Source: Pedobacter sp. Hv1 (GTDB lineage Bacteria > Bacteroidota > Bacteroidia > Sphingobacteriales > Sphingobacteriaceae). Taken from it: 64,000 nt of DNA. Both the position numbers and the translations under genes were made by a program. Positions 8,427 through 18,059 of the stretch are shown piece by piece; within the stretch, counting starts at the first letter, position 1, and the number at the start of each line of letters is the position of its first letter. Where the stretch lies: positions 798,346 to 862,345 of the forward strand of contig NZ_LLWP01000004.1 in the NCBI RefSeq assembly GCF_001412215.1. Direction: 5' to 3'. A model generated the notes under the pieces. It searched no databases, was not told where the DNA came from, and saw nothing but the letters and a program-made list of their open reading frames with translations.

Positions 8427-9256
8427 TATTTAAGTTCTTTTACGCCAAAGGTGTCCATATCTGCATAATCCAGGTTTTCGCCAGCCATGCCCCAAATAAA
8501 ACTGTAATTCTTGGTACCACTACCTGCATGGATGCTCCATGTTGGCGATAAAACTGCCTCATGATTGGCTACAATAATGTGACGGGTTTCTTGTGGTTCG
8601 CCCATGTAATGGAAAACACGATGTTCTTCATCAACATCAAAGTAGAAATAGACTTCCATTCTACGATCGTGGGTATGTGGTGGAATGGTATTCCATACAC
8701 TTCCGGTAGAAAGAATGGTCAATCCCATTACCAATTGACAGCTCTGGATCCCATCTTTGTGAATATATCTTACAATTTTACGTTCGTTTGCTGTTTCTAA
8801 ACTTCCCAATTGAGCAGAAAAAGCATCAGCATGTTGCAAATGAGTAGTTGGATAAGTGTGGTGCGCTGGTGCAGACAATGCATAGAAGATAGCAGGTTCA
8901 TCAGCATTTTTACTACTGAACTTTACTTCTTTTACACCTTTACCCATATACAGGCAGTCCATTTTTGCCAGCTCGTATGTGGTACCATCGGCCTCGATAG
9001 TGCCAGCACCACCTACGTTAATTACGCCCATCTCCCTTCTTTCTAAAAAGAAATCGGCACGTAAAATATCATAAGTACCTAAAGTTACCACTTCGGTTGT
9101 TGGGGTAATTAACCCTGTAACCATTCTGTCGTAATGGGCGTAAACGAAATTGGCTTTATTTTTTTCTTTTAAACCATCCAATAAAAATCGCTCTCTGATT
9201 TTATCTGTCTGATAGGTTTTAAAGTCTTCTGAATGTACAGCTTGTATTATTTTCAT
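8426..9256 (-). CDS. kduI: 5-dehydro-4-deoxy-D-glucuronate isomerase
   Basis: A 276-residue cupin-fold isomerase acting on 4-deoxy-L-threo-5-hexosulose uronate, the breakdown product of unsaturated uronate released by lyases and GH105. The zinc ligands are visible as His194, His196, Glu201 (HTHDRRMEVY) and His243 (WSIHAG). Length matches the family. The gene is 63 nt downstream of uxaA and overlaps the next SDR gene by one base, linking the lyase branch to KDG formation. Confidence 0.95.
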   Translation of the reverse strand: MKIIQAVHSEDFKTYQTDKIRERFLLDGLKEKNKANFVYAHYDRMVTGLITPTTEVVTLGTYDILRADFFLERREMGVINVGGAGTIEADGTTYELAKMDCLYMGKGVKEVKFSSKNADEPAIFYALSAPAHHTYPTTHLQHADAFSAQLGSLETANERKIVRYIHKDGIQSCQLVMGLTILSTGSVWNTIPPHTHDRRMEVYFYFDVDEEHRVFHYMGEPQETRHIIVANHEAVLSPTWSIHAGSGTKNYSFIWGMAGENLDYADMDTFGVKELK

Positions 9257-9319
9257 TGGTCTGTGTTTTTATTTTTTATTTCAGTCCTGCGTATACCGTA
9301 TTAAAGTTTTCAGGTCTGT

Positions 9320-10963
9320 TTATAAAGATACTCCTCTTTTCCATGGAATAAAATCGTCTTGGTTGAGCAAAACAGATTTAGGAATTACTTCGCCACTGGC
9401 TGCTTTGATACAATATTCCAATATATCTTCTCCCATTTCTTCGATGGTTTTTTCTCCTTCAATTACAGGTCCGGTATTGATATCGATGATATCGCCCATG
9501 CGTTTGGTTAATGCATTATTGGTGGCCACTTTAATTACAGGGCATACCGGATTGCCTGTAGGTGTCCCCAAACCCGTTGTAAACAAAATTAAGGTAGCAC
9601 CACTCGCTGCTTTACCTGTGGTTGCTTCTACATCGTTACCGGGGGTACACACCAAGTTCAAACCACTTTTTATGGCAGGTTCTGTATACTCTAGTACATC
9701 TTCAATTGGCGATGTACCACCTTTTTTAGCTGCACCATTGCTTTTAATCGCATCGGTAATCAATCCATCTTTGATGTTACCGGGCGAAGGGTTCATGTGA
9801 AAACCAGAGCCTGCATTTTCTGCAGCCTGGCTGTAGGCACTCATGAGTTGAATGAACTTTTTTGCAGCTGCCTCATCCTTGGTGCGGTCTATCATGTTCT
9901 GCTCTGCACCACACAATTCTGGAAACTCTGCCAACAATACCGTTGCACCTAAAGCCACCAATAGGTCTGAACAATAACCCACTGCTGGGTTTGCAGAAAT
10001 TCCGCTGAAACCATCGCTCCCTCCGCATTTTACGCCTACATTCATTTGGCTCAATGGTGCAGGTTTACGTTCTATTTTATTGGCTGCTACCAAACCTTCG
10101 AAGGTTTTTTTAATGGCTTCGGCAATCATATTTTCTTCGCTTTGCGATTGCTGTTGCTCAAAAATGTAAAGGGGTTTATCAAAGTTTGGATTTCTTTCTT
10201 TCAAATCGTTCATGAAATCCTGTACCTGTAAATTCTGACAGCCCAAGCTCAACATGGTTACACCAGCCACATTTGGATGATCGGCATAAGCAGCCAAAAG
10301 CTTACTTAAAACTGCTGCATCCTGTCTAATGCCTCCACATCCACCTTGATGGTTCAAAAACTTGATTCCATCTATATTTTTAAATGGACGTTCATTCCTA
10401 ATTCCTTCAAAAGAAACGGGTGCTGTTAAAGTTGAAATATCGACCCCATTTTTAAAGGCTTCAACCAGTTCATGCGTATAAGCTTTGTATTTTGCCGTTA
10501 CCGCGTAACCCAACTCATTGTGCAAGGCTTCACGAATTACATCCAGATTTCTGTTTTCGCAAAACACAGTTGGAATAAACAACCAATAGTTTGCAGTGCC
10601 CACTTTGCCATCTGCACGGTGGTAACCGTTAAAAGTACGACCCACATATTTTGATACATCTGGTGCTTGCCACTGGTAATGGTAAGGACGGAATTGGTAT
10701 GGCGCTGCTGCATGTTTGAGGTTATCGGTGGTCATTCGTGTACCTGCCTTTAATGCATATTGCACTTTACCTACCAAAGTTCCATACATCAACACTTCAT
10801 CACCAACATTCATGTCTGTGGTATAAAATTTATGTTTTGCCTGAATGTCATCTACCACCACATAGTCATTCCCTTGATAGTGTACGGTTTCTCCAGCTTT
10901 TAAATCAGCTAGTGCTACCAATACATTATCGTTAGGATGAACCTTTAAAACTTTCTGTTTCAT
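9320..10963 (-). CDS. uxaA: Altronate dehydratase
   Basis: A 547-residue UxaA-family dehydratase converting D-altronate to 2-keto-3-deoxygluconate. An N-terminal SAF-like domain (about 1-95) precedes the large catalytic part, with the typical HQGGCGG, CGGSDGFSG, EFPELCGAEQ and CTPGNDVEA segments. Conserved cysteines suggest the Fe-dependent active site known for this family. It begins 3 nt after uxaB on the same strand, which places consecutive pathway steps in one transcript. Confidence 0.95.
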   Translation of the reverse strand: MKQKVLKVHPNDNVLVALADLKAGETVHYQGNDYVVVDDIQAKHKFYTTDMNVGDEVLMYGTLVGKVQYALKAGTRMTTDNLKHAAAPYQFRPYHYQWQAPDVSKYVGRTFNGYHRADGKVGTANYWLFIPTVFCENRNLDVIREALHNELGYAVTAKYKAYTHELVEAFKNGVDISTLTAPVSFEGIRNERPFKNIDGIKFLNHQGGCGGIRQDAAVLSKLLAAYADHPNVAGVTMLSLGCQNLQVQDFMNDLKERNPNFDKPLYIFEQQQSQSEENMIAEAIKKTFEGLVAANKIERKPAPLSQMNVGVKCGGSDGFSGISANPAVGYCSDLLVALGATVLLAEFPELCGAEQNMIDRTKDEAAAKKFIQLMSAYSQAAENAGSGFHMNPSPGNIKDGLITDAIKSNGAAKKGGTSPIEDVLEYTEPAIKSGLNLVCTPGNDVEATTGKAASGATLILFTTGLGTPTGNPVCPVIKVATNNALTKRMGDIIDINTGPVIEGEKTIEEMGEDILEYCIKAASGEVIPKSVLLNQDDFIPWKRGVSL

Positions 10964-10966
10964 TCT

Positions 10967-12463
10967 TTACAATACATTTATTTTTGATGTTGTTAATTCT
11001 GCTAAAGCTTCCATCATTCCATCTTTAGCAATAGCCTTATATTTTTCTGCTACCACGGCTACAAAACCATCCAGTGCACTTAAATCAGTTCCCCAAAAAG
11101 CTACATCGTTCAAAATATCTGCTACATCAGTTTTTCCATCAAAATAAGCGGCACTATCATCAGTGATCAGGTAATCGATACCTTTAAAATTGCCATAAAA
11201 ACGATCTCCTTCTTTGCGGTCGATTTGCATAAAGGTGAGATAAGCTGCAAAGCCAAAACTGATCTGTTCTGGAACACTATTGAACAATTTATAATAGTTG
11301 AGCAATAAGGGTAAAATACGGATCTTCATTTTCATGGTATATTGAAAAGTGATGTTGATCCACAAGTGTTCTATAGATGGGTTTGCAAAACGGTCTTTTA
11401 CCGAAGCTGCAAATGCCGTAGTTTGTGCTTTCGTAACTTGATAGGGAATGGCCGGACCAATTTCTGTAGCCATTAAAATGTCTATATAAGTTTTGATCTG
11501 CTCATCTGTCATGGCGTTTTTTACCGTATCAATACCAGATAAAAAAGCAATACCTGAACTGAGGGTATGTGTACCGTTTAACAAACGCACTTTTAGCTCC
11601 CTGTATACTTCAATATCCTCGGCGATGATGACACCTGCATCTGCTTTTGCAAAAGAGAGCACTTTGGCTATTTCTTCATCGCCTTCTATGGCCCATAAAC
11701 GATAAGGTTCTGCAATAGCCAACAAATGATCGGTATAACCTAATTCTTCTTCTAAATTGGCTAAAATTGCAGCATCTGGCTTACCAGGTACAATGCGGTC
11801 TACCAACGAATTGCAAAAGTTATTTTCTTCTTGCAACCATAGCATAAAATCGGCTTCCAATTCATTGAACTTAGCCAACTCGATCACGATAGTTTCAAGT
11901 TTTTTACCATTATCTGGAATCAGTTCTGTAGCAATAATGACTAGGCCACTTTCTTTTGTTCCTTTAAAAGTTTTAAACCTATGGTATAAAACCGCTAATA
12001 CCTTGGCAGGAAAAGAAACTGGGGGATTTTGATGGATACTTTCGTTCACCAACTGAATACCAACTTCTGTGGTATTGGATACGATTATTTTCAAATCTTC
12101 ACTGGCGGCAATGGTTAAAATGGCATCCCAATCTTGGTCTGCTGAAATTACCCTGCTAATGGCCGATGAAATGATATTTTCTGATACTAAGTGACCATTT
12201 TCTAGACCACGTACACAAAGTGTATATAAAGAGTCTTGATCGGTAAATTCTGTGGTAGCGCCTTTGGTCGATTTTACAACTGCAACCCTACCATTAAATA
12301 GGCCTTGGCGGTTTGCTTTATCTATAAAAAAATCTGGAAGGCCACGCAACAAAACTCCGGTTCCGAATTGGAGTACCTTTTCTGGAAGTTCGAAACTGTT
12401 TTCTCCTGGTACAGTCAGCTTTTCTTTTGGAATAAGATCTAGATTTTTTTGAGATAAAATCAT
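10967..12463 (-). CDS. uxaB: Tagaturonate reductase (altronate oxidoreductase)
   Basis: A 498-residue member of the long-chain mannitol dehydrogenase family that reduces D-tagaturonate to D-altronate with NADH. The N-terminal cofactor-binding LQFGTGVLLRG segment and the catalytic KVRLLNGTHT motif (Lys291, Asn296, His299) are present. It is the first gene of the catabolic operon uxaB-uxaA-kduI-SDR. Its promoter region carries a -7 box at 12541-12548 and a putative LacI-type site at 12590-12613, arranged as in front of susC and GH28. Confidence 0.94.
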   Translation of the reverse strand: MILSQKNLDLIPKEKLTVPGENSFELPEKVLQFGTGVLLRGLPDFFIDKANRQGLFNGRVAVVKSTKGATTEFTDQDSLYTLCVRGLENGHLVSENIISSAISRVISADQDWDAILTIAASEDLKIIVSNTTEVGIQLVNESIHQNPPVSFPAKVLAVLYHRFKTFKGTKESGLVIIATELIPDNGKKLETIVIELAKFNELEADFMLWLQEENNFCNSLVDRIVPGKPDAAILANLEEELGYTDHLLAIAEPYRLWAIEGDEEIAKVLSFAKADAGVIIAEDIEVYRELKVRLLNGTHTLSSGIAFLSGIDTVKNAMTDEQIKTYIDILMATEIGPAIPYQVTKAQTTAFAASVKDRFANPSIEHLWINITFQYTMKMKIRILPLLLNYYKLFNSVPEQISFGFAAYLTFMQIDRKEGDRFYGNFKGIDYLITDDSAAYFDGKTDVADILNDVAFWGTDLSALDGFVAVVAEKYKAIAKDGMMEALAELTTSKINVL

Positions 12464-12540
12464 TCTAATATATCAACTTTTCAATTTTAAAATTCGCTGG
12501 TTGAAAGTAAACAAAGCCCTTTCCCAGCATTTGGTTAAAG

Positions 12541-12548
12541 CAATTATA
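12541..12548 (-). promoter_or_regulatory. Candidate -7 box of uxaB (TATAATTG)
   Basis: TATAATTG on the minus strand differs from TAnnTTTG at one position. It lies 45 nt downstream of the GCAATC edge of the putative operator, the same distance as at susC and GH28. No -33 TTTG is visible at the expected distance. The predicted 5' leader is about 70 nt. Confidence 0.55.
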
Positions 12549-12589
12549 CCTATTAATTGCTAGTAAAAACCCGATTTGAATGCAAATAT

Positions 12590-12613
12590 TTGCGCAATCG
12601 TTCCCGAGAACGT
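12590..12613 (-). promoter_or_regulatory. Putative LacI-type operator upstream of uxaB
   Basis: The core GCAATCGTTCCC (12594-12605, plus-strand reading) is identical to the susC site, and the shared block extends from TTGyGC through CGAsAACGT with only two differences in 24 bases. It has a central CG, as LacI-family operators do. It starts 20 nt beyond the stop codon of the upstream hydrolase gene, at about -60 relative to the predicted uxaB start. Confidence 0.65.
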
Positions 12614-12632
12614 GAGCGGAAGTTTTGTTTGT

Positions 12633-14627
12633 TTACTGCATGAATTGGACTTTTCCGATACCGATCCAATTGACAAGATCTGGGATGTCGTAATTACTCA
12701 GCACGTTATTGATCACGGCACTATATCTGTCTTTTACCAGCGGCTGATTGAGCACCTCTTGATAGGTGGAAATGCATTGATATAAATTGATTTGATGAAT
12801 GTGAGGATTTAAAAATCCGGCGTGTAAAACGGATAGACCAACCAAGCCAATAGAATTGATTTCTATAGGTAAATTTTTAAGTTTTTCATCCATACTGATC
12901 ATATCCATCACGTTTAAAACATCGGTTGTACGTTGCCCAAGCAATGGTTTGCCAATGTGTAAAGCCAGCATGGCGTTCCGGTAATCTTTACTAAAATATT
13001 TTGGGTCGTTCAGCTCTGCTTTATCGGTAGTTTCTCCTGTTCCTCTTAAATCGACAAAAATGATCACCTCTTCACTGGCTTTTGATCTGTATGCTGCCTT
13101 AAGGCTATCCATTTTTTTGACATCATCGCCCAACCACACTACAATTTTCTGTGGATTGTTTCTAGGATAGGAAATTTGTACGGGTAAGGGCACCTCATTT
13201 TTTCGGCGGAGGATAAGCTGATTAAAAATAACATCAGCATGTCCATATTTTAATTTGCCACTCTTTTCAACTTCCAATGGATCAGGATTGGGAACAATAC
13301 CTAATAAATTTGTTATTTTTTGTTTCCGCTGTGCAGCTGTCGACTGGGCAAATGCTTGTCTAGAGCCAGCCTTTTCATTAAATAGCTGTAGGTTTCTTTC
13401 TGCAATGTTGATTTCATCTGCATAGCTTAAACTTACCTTTTGTTTGGTACTTGCAAATAAATCTTTATCGCTTAAAGTACTTAACTCTTCTTCTTTAATG
13501 GATCTGTTATCTTGATAAAACCATTTGCGAAACCACTGTACCGCAACTTCTCTTTTGGGCTTTGAAATTCCGTGTCCATCATCATAAGTAAACATGGAAA
13601 GTTTTTCTGGTGTGGCTAAACGTTGATATACTTTTTTTAAATCTTCAAATGATTCTAAAGTTCCATTGTAATCGATAAAATCATATCGTCCTGCCAATAC
13701 CAACATCGGCTTAGGTGCTGCTGCGATTAGATAATCGCTCATTTCCAATTGTGCCGCTCCTTCGTTCGGGATTTGTGCACAACCATCTGCCGCACCTGTT
13801 GTGGCTAGTGTTTTTTCTCTGCTGGCCAAGTAACTACATGGAGCAATAATTTTGACACGTTCATCAAAAGCGGCGAAATAAATAGCCTGCATGGCACCTC
13901 CGCTATTGCCAATACAGCCAATTTTAGTTGGGTCTACTTCAGGTCTGGTTAAGAGATAATCTAATCCTCTTACATTATCAAACAGCTCATAAGCCGCTAC
14001 AGATGTACCCAAAAGATTGGATGAAAGGTTAAGTAAGGTATGTTCTGTTGTAGAGCCACGGGTTAATGACTTTCCTGTTTCATCGGTTAGTTGCACCCTT
14101 TCACTTTGGGAAATAGGATCGATGACGAAAACTACAAAACCGTTTTTAGCAAATAGTATGGCAGTTTGTTGGTATGATAGGGTTGCTTTGGCTAAATCTT
14201 CGTGACCACAAAAGAGCAGCACTGCTGGAAACTTCCCTTTTCCATCTGGCACATATAAATTAGCGGTTACATGATGGTTTTTGAAACTTTGGTAAACAAT
14301 CTTTTCAATTCGATAGCCAGATTTTTGGATCGTTCCTGTTAGTTGCGGAGCTAAATCTGCTTTTTGGGGTAATGTTCCCAATACGGTTTTAAATTTCTGT
14401 TTTACCGATTGGATATAAGCTAGGGTATTGGCCTTGGTAGTTAACGCTTTGTTCAAATCCACTCTCCGTGCATCGTATTTCAAATGCATTTGTTGAACGA
14501 GAAAGGTATTTAAGCTGACATCAGTTTTCCAGTCGAGGATATTCGATTCTTTTTGAGCATAACTTGGAATGGCGAAACACCACAGTATCAGTTGGACAAA
14601 AAGATGAAATCTTGGTTCTTTAGTCAT
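12633..14627 (-). CDS. Secreted alpha/beta hydrolase, probable carbohydrate esterase, with degenerate second half
   Basis: A 664-residue protein with a signal peptide (about 1-25). The first half is an acetyl-xylan-esterase-like alpha/beta hydrolase with nucleophile Ser242 in GCIGNSGG, Asp316 in GRYDF and His352 in DDGHG. After about residue 430 a second hydrolase-like fold seems to follow (KIVVWLGDD, VDLRGTGET, GLVGLSVLHAG). Its nucleophile elbow lacks the usual second glycine, so it is likely inactive. In a pectin locus a role in removing acetyl or methyl esters is plausible; a CE19-like methylesterase is one possibility I cannot test. The gene is flanked by a repeat-rich upstream region and the uxaB promoter. 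Confidence 0.75.
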   Translation of the reverse strand: MTKEPRFHLFVQLILWCFAIPSYAQKESNILDWKTDVSLNTFLVQQMHLKYDARRVDLNKALTTKANTLAYIQSVKQKFKTVLGTLPQKADLAPQLTGTIQKSGYRIEKIVYQSFKNHHVTANLYVPDGKGKFPAVLLFCGHEDLAKATLSYQQTAILFAKNGFVVFVIDPISQSERVQLTDETGKSLTRGSTTEHTLLNLSSNLLGTSVAAYELFDNVRGLDYLLTRPEVDPTKIGCIGNSGGAMQAIYFAAFDERVKIIAPCSYLASREKTLATTGAADGCAQIPNEGAAQLEMSDYLIAAAPKPMLVLAGRYDFIDYNGTLESFEDLKKVYQRLATPEKLSMFTYDDGHGISKPKREVAVQWFRKWFYQDNRSIKEEELSTLSDKDLFASTKQKVSLSYADEINIAERNLQLFNEKAGSRQAFAQSTAAQRKQKITNLLGIVPNPDPLEVEKSGKLKYGHADVIFNQLILRRKNEVPLPVQISYPRNNPQKIVVWLGDDVKKMDSLKAAYRSKASEEVIIFVDLRGTGETTDKAELNDPKYFSKDYRNAMLALHIGKPLLGQRTTDVLNVMDMISMDEKLKNLPIEINSIGLVGLSVLHAGFLNPHIHQINLYQCISTYQEVLNQPLVKDRYSAVINNVLSNYDIPDLVNWIGIGKVQFMQ

Positions 14628-14880
14628 TGGTTCAATAGTATAAAGTACTAAGTAGAAAGTATAAAGACTTAATAGTTCACTTGTTCATTAGTTCATTGAG
14701 CATTGGTTCATTGCACAACTCAGAACTGTCACATTGAGCTTGTCGAAATGTTTTACCAAGAGGTCTTCGACAGGCTCAGACTGACAAATTCGTTGGTTCA
14801 TTAGTATAAAGTAATAAGTACCAAGTATAAAGATTTAGTAGTTCATCGGTTCAATAGTTCATTAGTAAAAAGATTTAGCA
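14628..14880. repeat. Word-like intergenic repeat, reverse orientation copy
   Basis: Words such as AGTATAAAGTACTAAGTA, GTTCATTAGTTCATTGAG and ATTGGTTCA recur and are the reverse complement of the words at 1-150. A REP-like inverted repeat (14727-14786) is embedded. The remaining stretch to 15030 contains another word-type run (ACTTAAAACGTACAACTTTTAAC, broken into similar units) and CTATTTCC words. No gene is seen in the 403-bp gap. Confidence 0.6.
14727..14786. repeat. REP-like imperfect inverted repeat
   Basis: Arms 14727-14747 and 14766-14786 match at 17 of 21 positions, around an 18-nt loop. The cores GAGCTTGTCGAA and TTCGACAGGCTC are a widespread bacterial extragenic palindrome. It sits inside the larger word-like repeat. 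Confidence 0.7.
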
Positions 14881-15030
14881 AAGCATCCCAATTTTGTGAA
14901 CACTTTTAACAAACATCACATTTTGTGAATAAAATTGATTTATAACTTAAAACGTACAACTTTTAACTTTATACCTTTAACTCTAATTCCATCTTACCTT
15001 TTCCATGTTCCATTCTCTATTTCCTACCCC

Positions 15031-16074
15031 CTACCCCCCATTCGCCTTTAACCATTTCGGGTATTCTTTATTGATCAGGTTGTTGCCCCAGGTGCCATAC
15101 CAAGCATAACCATTTCTACGTTCGAAACTAATGTCTGCTATATTTTTATAAACTGCATTGTCACGATCTCCAAATATGGGCTGATTGGTCTGTAAGTCGT
15201 AAAACCTTGCCCAAATTACTGAACTTGGATCGGCAATTAAACCTCTGTCTTTTCCATCTGGGAATTTATCAAACTTATAACCTGTAATTTTTGCGGTATT
15301 GAACCAATTGATAGCATCGCTAATGGCAGTCTTTACTTCGGCTGTTGGATTTTTGATCCGCATTAAGAACCTCACAATATTGATAGATTCTGATGTACTT
15401 AACGAAGCTGGTTCAAAGGCTCTTGCTTTGGCAGGCTTTAAACTGTTCTGATCGTATTGTGCTGCCCAAATACTAGCTTTTCCATTTTGAACAATCTGGG
15501 TTTTCAAAATACAATCTAAACCTCTTTTTACGGCATTTTCTGCTTTAGCTACATAGGTTTGATCTACTACATCAAAATCATTGCTATGGGTAACAATGTC
15601 TTGCATAATGTTCAACACATTCACAATTGCATCGTCATTATAGGTAATTTCTGCTCTATAGCTACTTTGGTCGGGGTAATATTGTGGCCAACCGCCATTT
15701 TTATATTGTGCTTTTAACAGATAATCCAATCCCTTTTCTGCTGCCTGTAAATAAGCTTTGTTATGGGTGGTTTTATAGGCTTTAACCAGTGCATTGATTT
15801 CTCTACTCGTTGCTCTATTGTCTATTGTAGCATGCATGTAGGTAGTAGCTTTAATTTTAGCCATCAAAGCCTCATCTATTGGTATTTCGTATTTCACCAC
15901 GCTTTTATCTTCCAATTGTTTGGGCCAGGCACCATTACTCAATTGATAGACCAACATGCGTTCGGCAATTGGATCGGTTTGTGCAGCAGCACCTTGATTA
16001 GTTTGTTGGGCAGTTGCACATGAGCTTAAGCCCAAAGCGAACAGTATAAAGAAGATTTGACCTCGCTTTTTCAT
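15031..16074 (-). CDS. pelA: PL10 pectate lyase, lipoprotein
   Basis: A 347-residue polysaccharide lyase of family 10, which cleaves homogalacturonan by beta-elimination. A lipobox is visible (GLSSC, Cys19), so it is probably membrane anchored in the periplasm or at the cell surface. The NGGWPQYYPD, TYNDDA and RNGYAWYGTW segments are characteristic of the family. Its ATG directly abuts the stop codon of the GH105 gene, so the GH28-GH105-PL10 set is one transcript. Unsaturated oligomers it releases are the substrates of GH105. Confidence 0.92.
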   Translation of the reverse strand: MKKRGQIFFILFALGLSSCATAQQTNQGAAAQTDPIAERMLVYQLSNGAWPKQLEDKSVVKYEIPIDEALMAKIKATTYMHATIDNRATSREINALVKAYKTTHNKAYLQAAEKGLDYLLKAQYKNGGWPQYYPDQSSYRAEITYNDDAIVNVLNIMQDIVTHSNDFDVVDQTYVAKAENAVKRGLDCILKTQIVQNGKASIWAAQYDQNSLKPAKARAFEPASLSTSESINIVRFLMRIKNPTAEVKTAISDAINWFNTAKITGYKFDKFPDGKDRGLIADPSSVIWARFYDLQTNQPIFGDRDNAVYKNIADISFERRNGYAWYGTWGNNLINKEYPKWLKANGG

Positions 16075-18057
16075 CTATTTTTCGTTTTTCTTATTGCCTA
16101 AATCACTTATTTCTTTCACCTTTTTAACTAATATTTTTTTGTTAATCCAATCAATTAGGTCATTAGCTGCTTTAAAATTATCGTAAGTAGCAGGTAGTTT
16201 TCTGCCATCTACATATTCATTGTACAACCAAGGATCGCCAATTACAAAAACTACTCCTTTTCCGTATGGAGTAATGGAGATCACATCATCTCCATCTTTG
16301 TCTTTTAAAATAGATTTGGCATTACCAGACAATTTCAGGCTACTGTATTCTTTGATAAAAAGATTGGTAGCATTTTTAAATATTTCATTTCCTTGCGGAA
16401 CGACAACTTTAGCGGTTTCAAAATTGGTGGCCACTGGTACTGTTCCTTTGCTATCGCCATTAAAAAACACCCCAAATTCAGTTGCCAGTTCATTAAAATG
16501 TTTCAGTTCTGCATTTGGTGCATCGTTGCCCATTAACAATAAAATACCTCCTGCTTTTACCCATGCTGTAATGGCTTTGATATGTGCTGGTTCAATAAAG
16601 TTTGGTTTAGGGTTTTCCTTCTCAAAATCTGGATCTACAATAATGTAAACTCCCGCATTTTTTAAATTGGCCAATGTTGGGGCCTGATACAATGTTTTGG
16701 TTTTAAAGCCTTTGTTATTGAACAAATCTCCCCAGAAAGAGAAACCACCATTTGCCCGTTCTTCCCATTTGTAGTGCCACGAAACATTGTTATTGCTTTG
16801 ATCTACTTTAGTTTCGTTGTTAAAGTATGAATCTAACAATACGGTTTCATCAAATTTAGATTTAGAGGCAGCCTCCATCTCCATTTCATTGGCCGCCAAT
16901 AAAAATGCACCTACTCCTTTTGGATCGTTGGTAATCACTTTTTCACTTAAGTAATATTCATAACTACCATCGCGGTAAGGTTTACCACCCAAACCAGAAA
17001 CACTCACTGTTCCCTTAAGGTTCACTTTACCATCGCCTGCTGGCTCAATAAATTCTGCTTTAATGCCTGCATAACCTTTTTTAGCAACCGTAAGGTAGCT
17101 TGATGGCAAATTACCTTGACGAACAGCTTTAGCAAAAGTATACACAAACATACTCGATGCAGAAGCTTCGTGGTAATTGCCTTTACCTAGGGGTTGATCT
17201 AAAATATCGTACCATAAACCAGATTTTGGATCTTGTACTTTTTGTACGGCCACCGCAAAGCGATTTAAGATGGCCAATAGTGCTGCACGTTTAGGATGGT
17301 TTTTTGGGAAATTGTCTAACACATCTACCAAAGCCATGCCATACCAACCCATGGCCCTCCCCCAAAAGTTTGGAGATTTACCTGTGGTTTTATTGGCCCA
17401 TTTTTCGGTTTTAGATTCATCCCATCCATGATATAACAGTCCTGTTTTGGCATCTCTGGCATTTTTCTCCATCCAGATAAACTGATTGGCGATATCGTCA
17501 AATGCTTTTTCATTTTTAACCAAAGCTGCATATTCTGCATAAAACGGTTGCCCCATGTACAATCCGTCTAGCCACATCTGGTTGGGATAGATTTTTTTAT
17601 GCCAGAAACCGCCTTCATTGGTACGGGGTTGTTGCTGCAATTGATCCCACAACAGGGTAGCTGCCTTGAAGTACTTTTGCTGACCAGTAACTTTGTATAA
17701 AGTCAATAAAATGCGACCATTTTTAATGTTGTCTATGTTATGGTCTGCTTGTTTATAGCGGTTAATGACACCATCTTTTGTTACAAAAAAGTCCATGCTC
17801 TTTTGCATGTATTTAAAGTATTCGTTATCTGCAGTCCTTTTCCAAATGCCGTCAATTCCTTCTAAAATCACCCCTTGATCATAAGCCCATTTTACTGGTT
17901 TTGGATTGGCTGGATCAAGGTTCAGTGAATCTTTCCAAATTTCCATTACTGTAGCTGCCATTTGTTGCGACAATGGTTTGCTTTGTGCTTTAACCTGAAC
18001 CGTTAAACCAATTGTAAAAATGACTAGCGCTACATATTTTAAAAAAGATGTTTTCAT
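16075..18057 (-). CDS. GH105 unsaturated-uronyl hydrolase fused to DUF4350-like domain
   Basis: A 660-residue secreted protein. After the signal peptide (about 1-25), residues 30-400 form an alpha/alpha-barrel glycoside hydrolase of family 105 (YteR type), with the catalytic-acid Asp164 in MWLDGLYMG and Asp60 in AYDQG. From about 415 onward lies a DUF4350/ThuA-like, class I amidotransferase-type fold (VYIIVDPDFE, GGILLLMGND). GH105 enzymes remove the unsaturated uronate from oligogalacturonides or rhamnogalacturonan fragments. The appended domain has no known role; this arrangement is seen in Bacteroidetes. It sits between GH28 and PL10 with almost no spacing. Confidence 0.88.
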   Translation of the reverse strand: MKTSFLKYVALVIFTIGLTVQVKAQSKPLSQQMAATVMEIWKDSLNLDPANPKPVKWAYDQGVILEGIDGIWKRTADNEYFKYMQKSMDFFVTKDGVINRYKQADHNIDNIKNGRILLTLYKVTGQQKYFKAATLLWDQLQQQPRTNEGGFWHKKIYPNQMWLDGLYMGQPFYAEYAALVKNEKAFDDIANQFIWMEKNARDAKTGLLYHGWDESKTEKWANKTTGKSPNFWGRAMGWYGMALVDVLDNFPKNHPKRAALLAILNRFAVAVQKVQDPKSGLWYDILDQPLGKGNYHEASASSMFVYTFAKAVRQGNLPSSYLTVAKKGYAGIKAEFIEPAGDGKVNLKGTVSVSGLGGKPYRDGSYEYYLSEKVITNDPKGVGAFLLAANEMEMEAASKSKFDETVLLDSYFNNETKVDQSNNNVSWHYKWEERANGGFSFWGDLFNNKGFKTKTLYQAPTLANLKNAGVYIIVDPDFEKENPKPNFIEPAHIKAITAWVKAGGILLLMGNDAPNAELKHFNELATEFGVFFNGDSKGTVPVATNFETAKVVVPQGNEIFKNATNLFIKEYSSLKLSGNAKSILKDKDGDDVISITPYGKGVVFVIGDPWLYNEYVDGRKLPATYDNFKAANDLIDWINKKILVKKVKEISDLGNKKNEK

Positions 18058-18059
18058 AT

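Noticed and set aside
7921..8433. 170-residue plus-strand open frame inside the SDR gene.
   Set aside because: Antisense to a clear SDR with complete catalytic residues.
9363..9800. 145-residue plus-strand open frame inside uxaA.
   Set aside because: Antisense to well-conserved uxaA codons, with no family resemblance.
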